64,000 nt of DNA from CAMPJM01 sp964440915 (GTDB taxonomy: Bacteria > Bacteroidota > Bacteroidia > Cytophagales > Cyclobacteriaceae), in NCBI GenBank assembly GCA_964440915.1, contig CAYTTV010000004.1:27694-91693 (forward strand), given 5' to 3'. The notes beneath the pieces are model-generated. The model worked only from the letters and a program-made list of their open reading frames with translations. It ran no database searches and had not been told where the DNA came from. Below are positions 23,367-31,956 of this stretch, one piece after another. Each line of letters begins with the position of its first letter. Position 1 is the stretch's first letter. The position numbers and the translations under genes were made by a program.

Positions 23367-25553
23367 TCAAACGGCCACTAGCTCCTCCACTTTTTCTGTG
23401 CAAATGTGGATGGTTGCCCTAGTCCCTTGTTTTTGTGCCATATCATCTTCTAATGCTTCGATGGAAAAAGTGATGGTATTATCATGCTGTTGGTTGTATA
23501 TAGATAAACGCTCTCGTATCAGTTTTAATCCTAAATGAGTCCCATCCTGTTTAGGCCCATTTTTATAATAATCTTTTTTAATACCATCACCATTGTCTAC
23601 CACTTCCACGCATACGCCATTATCCTTCCTGGCAACATTGATTTCTAATTTTTTATCCGTGTTCTTGCTTGGTAAGAGGCCATGTTTTATGGCGTTTTCT
23701 GCCAGAGGTTGGAGAATTTTGGGTGGTATCATCACTTGTTTGATGTCTACTTCTGGAGAAATATTGACAGAAAAAGTAAACTCACTGTTAAACCGGAGCT
23801 TTTCAATCTCCAAATAAAGCGTAGTAGTTCTAATCTCTTCCTTGAGTGGGATAACATTTTTACGATTGCTTGTCAAGCTCAACCGAAGCAACTGCGCAAA
23901 AGTATTGAGATAATCGATGGCGGCTTTACTTTGATTCTTGATGACCAACCAACGAACTGCATTCATCCCATTGAATAAGAAGTGAGGATTCATCTGAGAC
24001 TCTAAAGATTGCAGAGCCAAAGACTGTATCTTGTTTTCAAACCTGCTCTTAATCAATTTTATCCTGCGTTGCTCATTTTCTTTTTGTTGATGTACAATTT
24101 CAACCAATGCTTGCTCCAATTGGCGGTTTGTCTCTTCTATTTTATCTTTCTGTAATGATATTTCATCACGCTGCTGTAGGATCTGTTGGTTGCTCAGCAA
24201 TAGCAATTTATTGGATTTCCTTTTGGTCATATTGTTTCTATGGAGCAACATCGCAATTATGCCAATGGAAATTAAGCCTACGATAAGCAACATGAGCAGG
24301 AACTGTTGGTTTTGCATGGCTTCTTCCTGCTGGGCGAGCTGGGCCTGATGTATTACCTGATCCTTTTCGAGCAAGGCAATCTGCGCTTCTTTTTTTTCAT
24401 AGGCATATCGCTTTTCAATAGCAGCAATAGCCGTTTCCTGTTCTTTTAACGCAATGCTGTCTTTATAGGACTGCGCTAACTTATAATATTCAAAAGCTTT
24501 GGCACTATTTGATTGTTCTTCATAAACATCCGACATCCCCGAATACAACCCGAACAATATCCCCTTATAATTAGACGCCATAGCCAAAGGCAATGATTGC
24601 TGATAATAGTCTATCCCCTTGGCATAATTGCCCTTCAATCTCTCCACCTCCCCGAGATGCAGCAACAACTCCGCTTGTTTATGCTTATTCTCAAGTTGTA
24701 CAAACAACGCTAATGATTTAAAATAGTAGTCTTTTGCCAACTCTAAGCTTTTGCTTTCTTTTACATAGTTCAACCCGAAATATTGGTAAGTAATCGCCAA
24801 ACCAAAAGTATCCTTACGATCCGAGTTGATCTCCAGCAACTGCTCTAAATATTGCCTGGCGACGAGGTATTCTTCCCTTTCATTATAATAATCACTTATC
24901 GAGAGGTAATTCATGGCCATTCCCAGTGTATTCTCTCTTGCTTTTTCTGCTGCAAGAGCCCGTTCAAAATAGATGATGGCATCATTCGACCGATTGGGCA
25001 TGTGCAGCAAGGTATTGCCCAGTCCATTGCATGCTATAGCAATGTTGCGCAGGTCATTTTGGGCCTCCGCCACTTTCAGAGCTTCCATATAGTAGAGTAC
25101 AGCCTTGTCATACTCTTGTGCATACCGAGCTGCCACCCCCGCATTGTTGGCGCAAATCATTTGAACAAGCGGCGCATCTTCCGAATCCTTAACAAGCTCA
25201 AAAGCCTTCATATGAAGTGCCAAAGCCTCTTGATATAATTGGTGATACCGATATAAAAGGCCTAGGTTATCCAAAGCCTTTGCATAAAGGATGGGATTGT
25301 TGCTCCTAAGTGCTATTGTCACCGCATGTTCAGCATGTTGGTATTCTATGGTTTCATTGTGATCGTTTCTATGAATATCTCTCGAAGCTTTTATTGCCTT
25401 TTCTACTTCTAGGGAATCAGCATAAAATTCTTTTGAGAAAATACCGCCTTTCAGTTCTACCTGGGGCAATGCATCACTACATACTAATATTAAAAATAAA
25501 AGTGTAAAAGCTAAGACCTTATGAAAAATAACAATTGCCGATATATTATGCAT
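23367..25553 (-). CDS. TPR-domain sensor histidine kinase, LytS/YehU type
   Basis: A 728-residue kinase. The N-terminus has a hydrophobic export signal (AIVIFHKVLAFTLLFLILVCSDALP). About residues 60-400 form tetratricopeptide repeats (DNLGLLYRYHQLYQEALALHMKAFE; LGNTLLHMPNRSNDAIIYFERALAAEKA), which face the periplasm. A membrane helix follows (FLLMLLIVGLISIGIIAMLL), then a coiled coil. The kinase part starts with the phosphoacceptor His in SQMNPHFLFNGMNAVRWL and has ATP-binding segments LQPLAENAIKHGL and VVDNGDGI. Kinases of this type normally phosphorylate LytTR regulators. None is adjacent; the LytTR regulator at 52924 is 27 kb away. An in-frame ATG at 25571 is possible. It is convergent with the DegT gene. 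Confidence 0.9.
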   Translation of the reverse strand: MHNISAIVIFHKVLAFTLLFLILVCSDALPQVELKGGIFSKEFYADSLEVEKAIKASRDIHRNDHNETIEYQHAEHAVTIALRSNNPILYAKALDNLGLLYRYHQLYQEALALHMKAFELVKDSEDAPLVQMICANNAGVAARYAQEYDKAVLYYMEALKVAEAQNDLRNIAIACNGLGNTLLHMPNRSNDAIIYFERALAAEKARENTLGMAMNYLSISDYYNEREEYLVARQYLEQLLEINSDRKDTFGLAITYQYFGLNYVKESKSLELAKDYYFKSLALFVQLENKHKQAELLLHLGEVERLKGNYAKGIDYYQQSLPLAMASNYKGILFGLYSGMSDVYEEQSNSAKAFEYYKLAQSYKDSIALKEQETAIAAIEKRYAYEKKEAQIALLEKDQVIHQAQLAQQEEAMQNQQFLLMLLIVGLISIGIIAMLLHRNNMTKRKSNKLLLLSNQQILQQRDEISLQKDKIEETNRQLEQALVEIVHQQKENEQRRIKLIKSRFENKIQSLALQSLESQMNPHFLFNGMNAVRWLVIKNQSKAAIDYLNTFAQLLRLSLTSNRKNVIPLKEEIRTTTLYLEIEKLRFNSEFTFSVNISPEVDIKQVMIPPKILQPLAENAIKHGLLPSKNTDKKLEINVARKDNGVCVEVVDNGDGIKKDYYKNGPKQDGTHLGLKLIRERLSIYNQQHDNTITFSIEALEDDMAQKQGTRATIHICTEKVEELVAV

Positions 25554-25934
25554 AGGGTGGTATTGAACCAACTTTTAAATTTTACTATATGCCTAAATAT
25601 AAGGACTTTTCACCAACATGATGAATATTTTTCCTTGTCTTAATTCACAATGCGTCTGAAATTCATGCGAAAGATAGGAGCCATTATCAAAGCTGAAAGC
25701 AAGGGTGTCTCTGTTGAATGCGCTCTTTTGAATACTCTCTATATTAGCCTGAGGTTGAAACAAGGGGCTAAAACAGAAGAAATGTCAAAAGTCCCTTCTA
25801 TGGTAAGAAAGCACATATAAAAGGAAAAGCCTTGAGCGTGGTGATAAGGAGAGGTTGATGGCCATGGAGCGGCAGTCTTGCCTGAAGGGATCACGCCCAA
25901 ATCCTTGTTTCAATAGTTAGTATTTCTATACCCA
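25554..25934. other. Intergenic region with one small open frame
   Basis: About 380 bases between the kinase and the cytochrome c gene, both leftward. It contains a rightward 56-codon frame (25650-25820), described separately. No hairpin terminator of note. Confidence 0.5.
25650..25820 (+). CDS. Possible small basic protein, 56 residues
   Basis: An ATG-initiated frame with the sequence start MRLKFMRKIGAIIKAESKG and end KVPSMVRKHI. It is basic and has no membrane segment or recognisable domain. It lies antisense to both neighbours and no promoter or ribosome site is obvious. It may be a real small protein, a relic of a longer gene, or chance. Confidence 0.2.
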   Translation: MRLKFMRKIGAIIKAESKGVSVECALLNTLYISLRLKQGAKTEEMSKVPSMVRKHI

Positions 25935-26939
25935 CTATAGGGCAGTCTGTGCTAAAACTGGGTCTGGCGTAAACCTTTCCACGCTATTTTTTACACTTTT
26001 GATGGTTTGTAAGTATGCAAATATTGCTTTCAGGTCTTCAACTTCCATATCTGCATACATGATCCAGGGCATGATCGTATTGAAATCATTTTCGCCGACG
26101 GTCATAGGAAGATAGTCAATGTCTGCATAGCTTTTAAAGCGGTTTACAAAAGTCTCCGAAGTCCAGTTGCCAATGCCCGTCTCTTTATCAGGCGTAATGT
26201 TGGCAGACCGAACAGTACCACCTGTGGGCATCTTAAATTCAAAGCCTCCTGCCAGTGTCATTTCTTGTATAGGTGCTCCTTTGTCTTGCGGAGTATGACA
26301 ATCAGCACAGCCCGCTATATTCAAGAGATATTTACCTTTTTCAATCATACTCATGCCCTCTGACTGCATGAGGGGCTCAGGATCCTTTGGTATTGTTCGC
26401 ATCACAAGATTGAAAGGAAACTTTGCTAAGGACTGTGGAATTTTATGCTCAATAGAAGGTAGGGTTCTTAAATAAGCAATGATCGCCGTCACATCTTTCG
26501 GATCCATTTTGTTATAGCTAGGATAGGGCATGATAGGAAAAATAGGTTCTCCGTCATTAGTAACCCCCGTAGTAATGAGCCTATATATTTCTCCGTCTGT
26601 CCATGATGAAAGACCATAAGGGGTAATATTCTTGGAATAAAAAGTGCCGGGAAGACCCATCTTCTCATCGAAAACCTCTCCCCCTTTACCCTCAGTGCCG
26701 GGCACAATTGGGCCCGAAAATTTAGTCCAATCCCTTGTGCTATGGCAATCGATGCAAACTGCTACATGATTAGCAAGATATGCTCCTCTTTCAATAAGCG
26801 CCTGGTCTTCTGTTGTGACTACAATATCCGATGCCGCACTTACATCGGGCAGTGCCAAGTTGACATAAAGCACGATGCTAGCTAATGCTAAGATTAATAG
26901 AAGGCCAAAAACACCCGTAATTTTTAAGGCTTTTTTCAT
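25935..26939 (-). CDS. Membrane-anchored diheme cytochrome c
   Basis: A 334-residue protein with one N-terminal membrane anchor (residues about 8-28) and two c-type haem motifs, CIDCH at 62-66 and CADCH in NIAGCADCHTPQD about 150 residues later. Each is followed by its distal Met region (GSPSYNKMDPKDV-like PIMPYPSYNKMDP, and MPTGGTVRSANITPDKETGIG). It would carry electrons in the periplasm, as in alcohol-dehydrogenase-type or oxidase-linked diheme cytochromes. The ATG at 26939 (MKKALKITGV) is preferred over one 15 codons upstream, because the anchor then starts at the N-terminus. No dehydrogenase gene is adjacent. Confidence 0.88.
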   Translation of the reverse strand: MKKALKITGVFGLLLILALASIVLYVNLALPDVSAASDIVVTTEDQALIERGAYLANHVAVCIDCHSTRDWTKFSGPIVPGTEGKGGEVFDEKMGLPGTFYSKNITPYGLSSWTDGEIYRLITTGVTNDGEPIFPIMPYPSYNKMDPKDVTAIIAYLRTLPSIEHKIPQSLAKFPFNLVMRTIPKDPEPLMQSEGMSMIEKGKYLLNIAGCADCHTPQDKGAPIQEMTLAGGFEFKMPTGGTVRSANITPDKETGIGNWTSETFVNRFKSYADIDYLPMTVGENDFNTIMPWIMYADMEVEDLKAIFAYLQTIKSVKNSVERFTPDPVLAQTAL

Positions 26940-27183
26940 AGGACACATATTGAATAAGACACTGTAATGCAGAGACTTGTGCAAGTAAAAATGGCATAAT
27001 TTCTAGCAATGTCAAAATTTTATTCTATTATTTCAATATTAAATCTAAAATTGTTTAAAATATTTAAGCTGCAGAAATGTGTTTTAACCAAAAAACAAGA
27101 AATATTTTTATTTTGGGGAATATTGCAGCAAATTGAAAATCGATTCTATAATATATAATAACGGTAAAATAAATCTAGTACAC

Positions 27184-27924
27184 ATGAAGCATCATAAACC
27201 CCTTTTTTTAGGAATTACTCTAGGACTGATTTTATCCACTCATATACTTAATGCACAAGGGGGCGATCCATCCCTCACCGAAGTATGGGAGCCAGTTCCT
27301 GAGGTCGTTACACCTGGAGATGGTCAAAAACCTCCCTCTGATGCTATTGTCCTCTTTGACGGGAAAAATCTGGACCAATGGAAAGGAAAAGATGGCGCTG
27401 CTAAATGGGAAGTAAAGAACGGCATAGCAACAGTAGTAGGAGGAGCAGGCGACATTGAAACCAAGCAGGAGTTTGGCGACATACAATTGCATATCGAATG
27501 GAGGACGCCAAAAAAAGTGGAAAGCGAAGGCCAGGGAAGAGGCAACAGTGGCATCTTCTTTCAAGGCATGTATGAACTACAAGTCTTGGATTCTTACGAA
27601 AATGCCACATACGTAAATGGCATGGCAGGGAGCATCTATAAACAAACGCCACCGCTTGTAAATGCCACTAAGTCACCTGGCGAATGGCAGACCTATGACG
27701 TCATCTATAGAGCACCTAAATTTTCAGGTGAAGAGCTCGTATCACCTGCTAAAGTAACAGTACTACTAAATGGCGTACTTATTCATGACAACACAGAGAT
27801 TCAAGGCACTACAGAATATATTGGTCCTCCAAAGATAATCTCTCATGGTAAGGGACCACTAAAGCTGCAGGATCACGGCAACCCTGTAAGCTATAGAAAC
27901 ATATGGGTAAGGGAATTAAGATAG
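27184..27924 (+). CDS. Secreted DUF1080 (3-keto-disaccharide hydrolase type) protein
   Basis: A 246-residue secreted protein with signal peptide MKHHKPLFLGITLGLILSTHILNAQ. The domain is DUF1080, a concanavalin-like beta-sandwich: AIVLFDGKNLDQWKGKDGAAKWEVKNGIATVVGGAGDIETKQEFGDIQLHIEWR, NSGIFFQGMYELQVLDSYEN, and C-terminal GPLKLQDHGNPVSYRNIWVREL. Family members have been linked to hydrolysis of 3-keto-glycosides and to sugar binding; this one is inferred to act on carbohydrate outside the cytoplasm. An ATG 17 codons upstream is in frame, but the signal peptide starts at 27184. A perfect terminator follows. Confidence 0.88.
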   Translation: MKHHKPLFLGITLGLILSTHILNAQGGDPSLTEVWEPVPEVVTPGDGQKPPSDAIVLFDGKNLDQWKGKDGAAKWEVKNGIATVVGGAGDIETKQEFGDIQLHIEWRTPKKVESEGQGRGNSGIFFQGMYELQVLDSYENATYVNGMAGSIYKQTPPLVNATKSPGEWQTYDVIYRAPKFSGEELVSPAKVTVLLNGVLIHDNTEIQGTTEYIGPPKIISHGKGPLKLQDHGNPVSYRNIWVRELR

Positions 27925-27932
27925 CCTCTAAA

Positions 27933-27973
27933 ATATAAATGCTGGTATCTATATTCAGAACCAGCATTTATAT
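27933..27973. terminator. Terminator between DUF1080 gene and aspartokinase gene
   Basis: Perfect 14-bp stem ATATAAATGCTGGT / ACCAGCATTTATAT with a 13-base loop, between convergent genes ending at 27924 and 28002. Confidence 0.85.
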
Positions 27974-28001
27974 TATAAGAGTATGTGCCAAGTTTAAACC
28001 A

Positions 28002-29351
28002 TTACGAAAGGACTGAAACACCTTTCTTATTCTGCTCAAACAAGCGTTGGTTCAAAGAAATCAAAGCCTCATTCTTATGATCCGTTTCTATTAAGATAGA
28101 CACATTGTTTTTGCTCCCACCGTATGAGATCATGCGTATAGGGATATTGGTCAAGCCATCGAACACTTGGTTCATGATCCCTTTTTTATCTACTACCATA
28201 TTACCCACGATACACACGATGGTCATTTCTTCGTCAACCATCACCGTACCTAATTTTTCCAATTCTGTGCAAATAGCCTCCAATTGTGTATTGTCGTCAA
28301 TCGTTAAAGACACTGCCACTTCAGAAGTAGTGATCATGTCGATCGGAGTTCGATATTTTTCAAAAACCTCGAAAACTTTTCTCAAAAAGCCGTATGCAAG
28401 CAACATCCTGCTCGACTTAATTTTTATGGCCGTAATGCCATCCTTTGCCGCTATAGCTTTAACGCCACCGCCGGTATGCTCTATACCATTGATCAACGTG
28501 CCATGAGCTTCTGGATCTTGAGAATTCAACAACCTCACTGGAATGTTGAACCTTTGAGCAGGCCTGATGGAGCACGGGTGCAAAATTTTGGCACCAAAAT
28601 AGGCTAATTCTGCTGCCTCATCGAATGATAGGGTTGCGATGGGGCGAGTGTTGGGCACGATACGAGGATCATTGTTGTGCATCCCATCAATATCTGTCCA
28701 TATCTGTACTTCCTCAGCGTTTATTGCCGCTCCGATAAGTGATGCCGTATAGTCGCTTCCTCCTCGCTTCAGATTATCTATTTCACCTTTGGCATTTCTG
28801 CAAATGAAGCCTTGGGTAACGAAAAGTGGGGCACTAGGATAAGCTCCTAAGATCCCTTCCAATTTGTGTGCAATTTCCTGTATAACGGGCTCTCCTTGCT
28901 CATCCACCACCATAAAATCAAGTGCCGGTATGAGTATAGCAGGTACCTGAATCTCTTCTAAATAGGTGCTAAAAAGCTTGGTGGACAAAAGTTCGCCCTG
29001 TGCCAAAAGCTCTTTATTCAGTTCTGGCGTAAACTTCTTCTTTATAAATGATTTTATATGCTCAAAATGCTCTTCTACAATGGCCTTACTTTTTTCTGTA
29101 GCACTTTCGGTAGAAACCAATTCCCCTACAAAACCATCATAGACTTTTTTCAGGTCTTCTATTTGTCTTGAAGCAATGTCCTTATTTTTTTCTGCTAGCG
29201 CCTCTCCGATTGCAACCAACGTATTGGTAGTGCCAGAGACAGCAGAAAGGACTATGATCTTAGGGCATTCGTCTGCGGTAATAAGGTTTGCCACATGATG
29301 CATTCTAGCAGGGCTACCTACTGATGTGCCACCGAATTTCAGAATTTTCAT
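28002..29351 (-). CDS. lysC: Aspartate kinase, monofunctional
   Basis: A 449-residue aspartokinase, first step of the lysine, threonine and methionine pathway. The N-terminal nucleotide motif is MKILKFGGTSVGSPARM. The kinase core includes GFICRNAKGEIDNLKRGGSDYTASLIGAA and IWTDIDGMHNNDPRIV. Two ACT domains follow (IKSSRMLLAYGFLRKVFEVFEKYRTPIDMITTSEVAVSLTID and VCIVGNMVVDKKGIMNQVFDGL), the usual site of feedback control by lysine or threonine. There is no fused homoserine dehydrogenase. It follows ribH after 19 bases, so the two may be co-transcribed although their pathways differ. Confidence 0.95.
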   Translation of the reverse strand: MKILKFGGTSVGSPARMHHVANLITADECPKIIVLSAVSGTTNTLVAIGEALAEKNKDIASRQIEDLKKVYDGFVGELVSTESATEKSKAIVEEHFEHIKSFIKKKFTPELNKELLAQGELLSTKLFSTYLEEIQVPAILIPALDFMVVDEQGEPVIQEIAHKLEGILGAYPSAPLFVTQGFICRNAKGEIDNLKRGGSDYTASLIGAAINAEEVQIWTDIDGMHNNDPRIVPNTRPIATLSFDEAAELAYFGAKILHPCSIRPAQRFNIPVRLLNSQDPEAHGTLINGIEHTGGGVKAIAAKDGITAIKIKSSRMLLAYGFLRKVFEVFEKYRTPIDMITTSEVAVSLTIDDNTQLEAICTELEKLGTVMVDEEMTIVCIVGNMVVDKKGIMNQVFDGLTNIPIRMISYGGSKNNVSILIETDHKNEALISLNQRLFEQNKKGVSVLS

Positions 29352-29370
29352 AACAGATTATGACGTTTTT

Positions 29371-29847
29371 TTAAAAACTTAACATTTTAAGTGCAGTATA
29401 GGCTGCCTCATCTCCCTTATTTCCATGTTTTCCACCGGCTCGATCCAAAGCTTGCTTTTGATTGTTGGGTGTCAACACGCCAAATATGACTGGTTTGTTA
29501 TATTTAAGGCCAACTTCCGTAAGGCCATGCGCAACCGCCTGGCATATAAAGTCAAAGTGCTTGGTTTCTCCCTGAATCACACATCCCAAACAGATTACCG
29601 CATCAACTTCTTCTTTTTGGGCCATCCATTGGGCCGCCAAAGTAAGCTCGAAACTCCCGGGTACATCCTTCCGCACAATATTTTCACGCACTGCGCCATT
29701 GGCCAATAAGGTTCCTAAAGCACCAGCGTACAGCGATTCTGTAACCGTATCGTTCCATTCAGAAACAATAATAACAAAGCGTTTTGTAGAAACGTCTGTT
29801 AGTCCTTCCTTGGTATAGTCACTTAAACTCTTAGATGATGAAGCCAT
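29371..29847 (-). CDS. ribH: 6,7-dimethyl-8-ribityllumazine synthase
   Basis: A 158-residue lumazine synthase, the step before riboflavin, normally a 60-mer or pentamer. Seen motifs: FVIIVSEWNDTVTESLYAGA (substrate loop), RKDVPGSFELTLAAQWMA, VICLGCVIQGETKHFDFICQAVAHGL with the catalytic His after KHFD, and KPVIFGVLTPNNQKQALDRAGG. Length is normal. No other riboflavin gene is nearby. It is transcribed leftwards ahead of lysC; the hairpin at 29927-29966 separates it from the TPR gene upstream, so it probably has its own promoter in the 29848-29926 gap. Confidence 0.95.
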   Translation of the reverse strand: MASSSKSLSDYTKEGLTDVSTKRFVIIVSEWNDTVTESLYAGALGTLLANGAVRENIVRKDVPGSFELTLAAQWMAQKEEVDAVICLGCVIQGETKHFDFICQAVAHGLTEVGLKYNKPVIFGVLTPNNQKQALDRAGGKHGNKGDEAAYTALKMLSF

Positions 29848-29926
29848 TAATAATTAATGCGTTATAATTGCCACAAATTTAGTGTAAATAATTGCAAATG
29901 GTGAGGCTATCCCTGACAAAAGACCC

Positions 29927-29966
29927 AAAAAAAGGGATAAAACATCAAAGCTTTACCCCTTTTTTT
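29927..29966 (-). terminator. Terminator of the TPR membrane protein gene
   Basis: AAAAAAAGGGATAAA (29927-29941) against TTTACCCCTTTTTTT (29952-29966), one mismatch in 15 pairs, flanked by poly-A/poly-T so it can work in either direction. It lies 18 bases after the stop of the leftward gene at 29984. Confidence 0.8.
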
Positions 29967-29983
29967 CACTAAACTTAGTTTTT

Positions 29984-30685
29984 TTACTTTGATGTGAGGG
30001 CATCCAATCTTGCCTTGTGTTTTAGGGCATTTTGGAATTCAGTAGCATTTGCATACTGATTGATTATCTTATCATAACTTGATTTGGCAGCCTCGTAATT
30101 GCCGTCTCGTTCATAAGCCAATGCTGCTTTGATCAGATAATTGGGCGTAAAGAATTCATTTGGCTTATAATTAGCAGCTTTCACATAGGCATTAGCAGCA
30201 CTGCTAAAATTCCCCAACCCCATATAAGCATCGCCTATCAAACTATAAGCACGCGCCTGTAGCAATAGATCAGATGAACTGAACTTTTGCAGGTGAATGA
30301 TTGCACCATCATAATTGCCTTGGTTTAGATATATGGCCCCCACATAGAAATGAGAGAGGTTTGCAGCATCTGTACGCTTGTATTCATCGATAATATCGAG
30401 AAAACCATAGTTGTTGCCATCCCCATTCAGAGCTTTTACCAGACTATCAGCTTCGAAATAGTAAACCGCCTGGAACATTTCATTCTGGGCAATTTCGTTT
30501 TGGTTGGCAACATAGTACTTGTACATAAACAATCCTGCAATTGCCACGGCAATTATCCCACCCAGACCAAATACGAACTTTCTATTTGTTCTCACAAACT
30601 CTTCAGTTTTGGCTAATCTTTCTGCCAAAACATCAGGGTTTTCGTACACTTCCTTGCCCGGTTTTTCTTTAACTCTTTTACTCAT
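29984..30685 (-). CDS. Membrane-anchored tetratricopeptide protein (YfgM-like)
   Basis: A 233-residue protein with a short basic cytoplasmic N-terminus, one membrane helix (FVFGLGGIIAVAIAGLFMYKYYV, about 38-60) and a periplasmic C-terminal set of TPR helices (LSHFYVGAIYLNQGNYDGAIIHLQKF; ARAYSLIGDAYMGLGNFSSAANAYVKAA; IKAALAYERDGNYEAAKSSYDKII). The layout is that of YfgM/TPR_21 proteins, which in E. coli assist periplasmic chaperones and the Sec translocon. It is transcribed downstream of pdhA with a 61-base gap. Confidence 0.8.
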   Translation of the reverse strand: MSKRVKEKPGKEVYENPDVLAERLAKTEEFVRTNRKFVFGLGGIIAVAIAGLFMYKYYVANQNEIAQNEMFQAVYYFEADSLVKALNGDGNNYGFLDIIDEYKRTDAANLSHFYVGAIYLNQGNYDGAIIHLQKFSSSDLLLQARAYSLIGDAYMGLGNFSSAANAYVKAANYKPNEFFTPNYLIKAALAYERDGNYEAAKSSYDKIINQYANATEFQNALKHKARLDALTSK

Positions 30686-30746
30686 TTATCCATTTTTAAG
30701 GATGCAAATTTATAATAAAATATATTATAAAAAACAATATTAACTT

Positions 30747-31790
30747 TTAATCCATTATAAATGGATAATCCTCTTGAACATACACATCCTTAAATGCCTC
30801 CTCAGGAGATGGGAATTTAGACTCTTCTGCAAACTGAACATATCCTGCTACATCGTCTTTTATCTTCTTATCGATAGCTTTCAGTTCTTCTTCTGTAGCA
30901 AACTTCCGTTCCAAGATCGTCAGCTTTACCTGCTCGATCGGATCTTTTGATTTGTATTCTTCCAGTTCTTCCTTGGTTCTATATTTCGCAGGATCAGACA
31001 TGGAGTGTCCTTTATAACGATAGGTCCTAAGTTCCAATAAAGTTGGTCCGTCACCGTTTCGTGCTCTTTCTGCAGCCTTTTTAATCGCAATATGTACTTT
31101 CTCTACAGACATGGCATCAACAGCCTCTGAGGGCATATCGTAGGCACTTCCCAACTTATACAGCTCAGTCACATTGGATGTCCGTTGCACAGAGGTACCC
31201 ATAGCATAACCGTTATTTTCAATTACAAAAATGGCAGGCAACTTCATGGTCATGGCCAGATTAAGCGACTCATGAAACGCGCCTTGTCGAACGGCTCCAT
31301 CACCTAAGTAGGTGATGCTTAAGTTATTTGTTTTGTTATATTTTTCGGCGAAGGCCATACCAACACCAAGTGGTATCTGTCCTCCTACGATTCCATGGCC
31401 CCCAAAGAAATTATGCTCTTTATCAAAAATGTGCATGGACCCGCCCTTTCCTTTAGAAATACCTGTTTCCTTACCAAAAAGCTCGGCCATGATATACTTA
31501 GGATCAGTGCCCAAACCAATCGGATGCGCATGGTCTCTATAGGCAGTGATATATTTATCGTCTTTTTCTAAAGCTGTAACAGCACCGGCTACACATGCTT
31601 CCTGGCCTATGTACAAGTGACAAAAACCCTTGATTTTCTGCTGCCCATACAACTGCCCAGCCTTCTCTTCAAACCTCCTCATGAGTAGCATAGACTCATA
31701 CCAGTACATATAGGTTTCCTTTGAAAAATTAGCATCAGTAGTGACCTTTGCTTTGCTTTTTTTCTCGATTTTTTCGTTTTTGCTAGCCAT
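30747..31790 (-). CDS. pdhA: Pyruvate dehydrogenase E1 component, alpha subunit
   Basis: A 347-residue TPP-dependent alpha subunit of the alpha2beta2-type E1. The TPP/Mg motif is ITYLGDGAVRQGAFHESLNLAMTMKLPAIFVIENNGYAMGTS. Also present are the phosphorylation-loop-like region RTYRYKGHSMSDPAKYRTKEEL and KGGSMHIFDKEHNFFGGHGIVGGQIPLG. It decarboxylates pyruvate to feed acetyl-CoA synthesis. The beta subunit, E2 and E3 genes are not adjacent, which is common in this phylum. Residues 1-20 are Lys-rich and unusual. It is divergent from recF. Confidence 0.95.
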   Translation of the reverse strand: MASKNEKIEKKSKAKVTTDANFSKETYMYWYESMLLMRRFEEKAGQLYGQQKIKGFCHLYIGQEACVAGAVTALEKDDKYITAYRDHAHPIGLGTDPKYIMAELFGKETGISKGKGGSMHIFDKEHNFFGGHGIVGGQIPLGVGMAFAEKYNKTNNLSITYLGDGAVRQGAFHESLNLAMTMKLPAIFVIENNGYAMGTSVQRTSNVTELYKLGSAYDMPSEAVDAMSVEKVHIAIKKAAERARNGDGPTLLELRTYRYKGHSMSDPAKYRTKEELEEYKSKDPIEQVKLTILERKFATEEELKAIDKKIKDDVAGYVQFAEESKFPSPEEAFKDVYVQEDYPFIMD

Positions 31791-31837
31791 ACTAAATATT
31801 TATTGTCCGTCTCATTATGCAGAGGAATAGCGCATCC

Positions 31838-31871
31838 TTGCCCTTTTCTTACTATTTATAATGTAATTTTG
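31838..31871 (+). promoter_or_regulatory. Candidate recF promoter
   Basis: TTG at 31838-31840 and TAATTTTG at 31864-31871, 23-base spacer, match the -33/-7 pattern described for Bacteroidota. The predicted start is about 80 bases upstream of the chosen recF ATG. Confidence 0.5.
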
Positions 31872-31956
31872 ATGCATATGCCATTAATGTGTTTCCAATA
31901 GTATAATGGCAATAAGCAGTGCGAAATTAGTTAAAAAACATTCAACAAAGAAATTA

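Noticed and set aside
25554..25934. Remnant of a transposase between the kinase and cytochrome c genes
   Set aside because: No transposase motif, inverted terminal repeat or target duplication was found.
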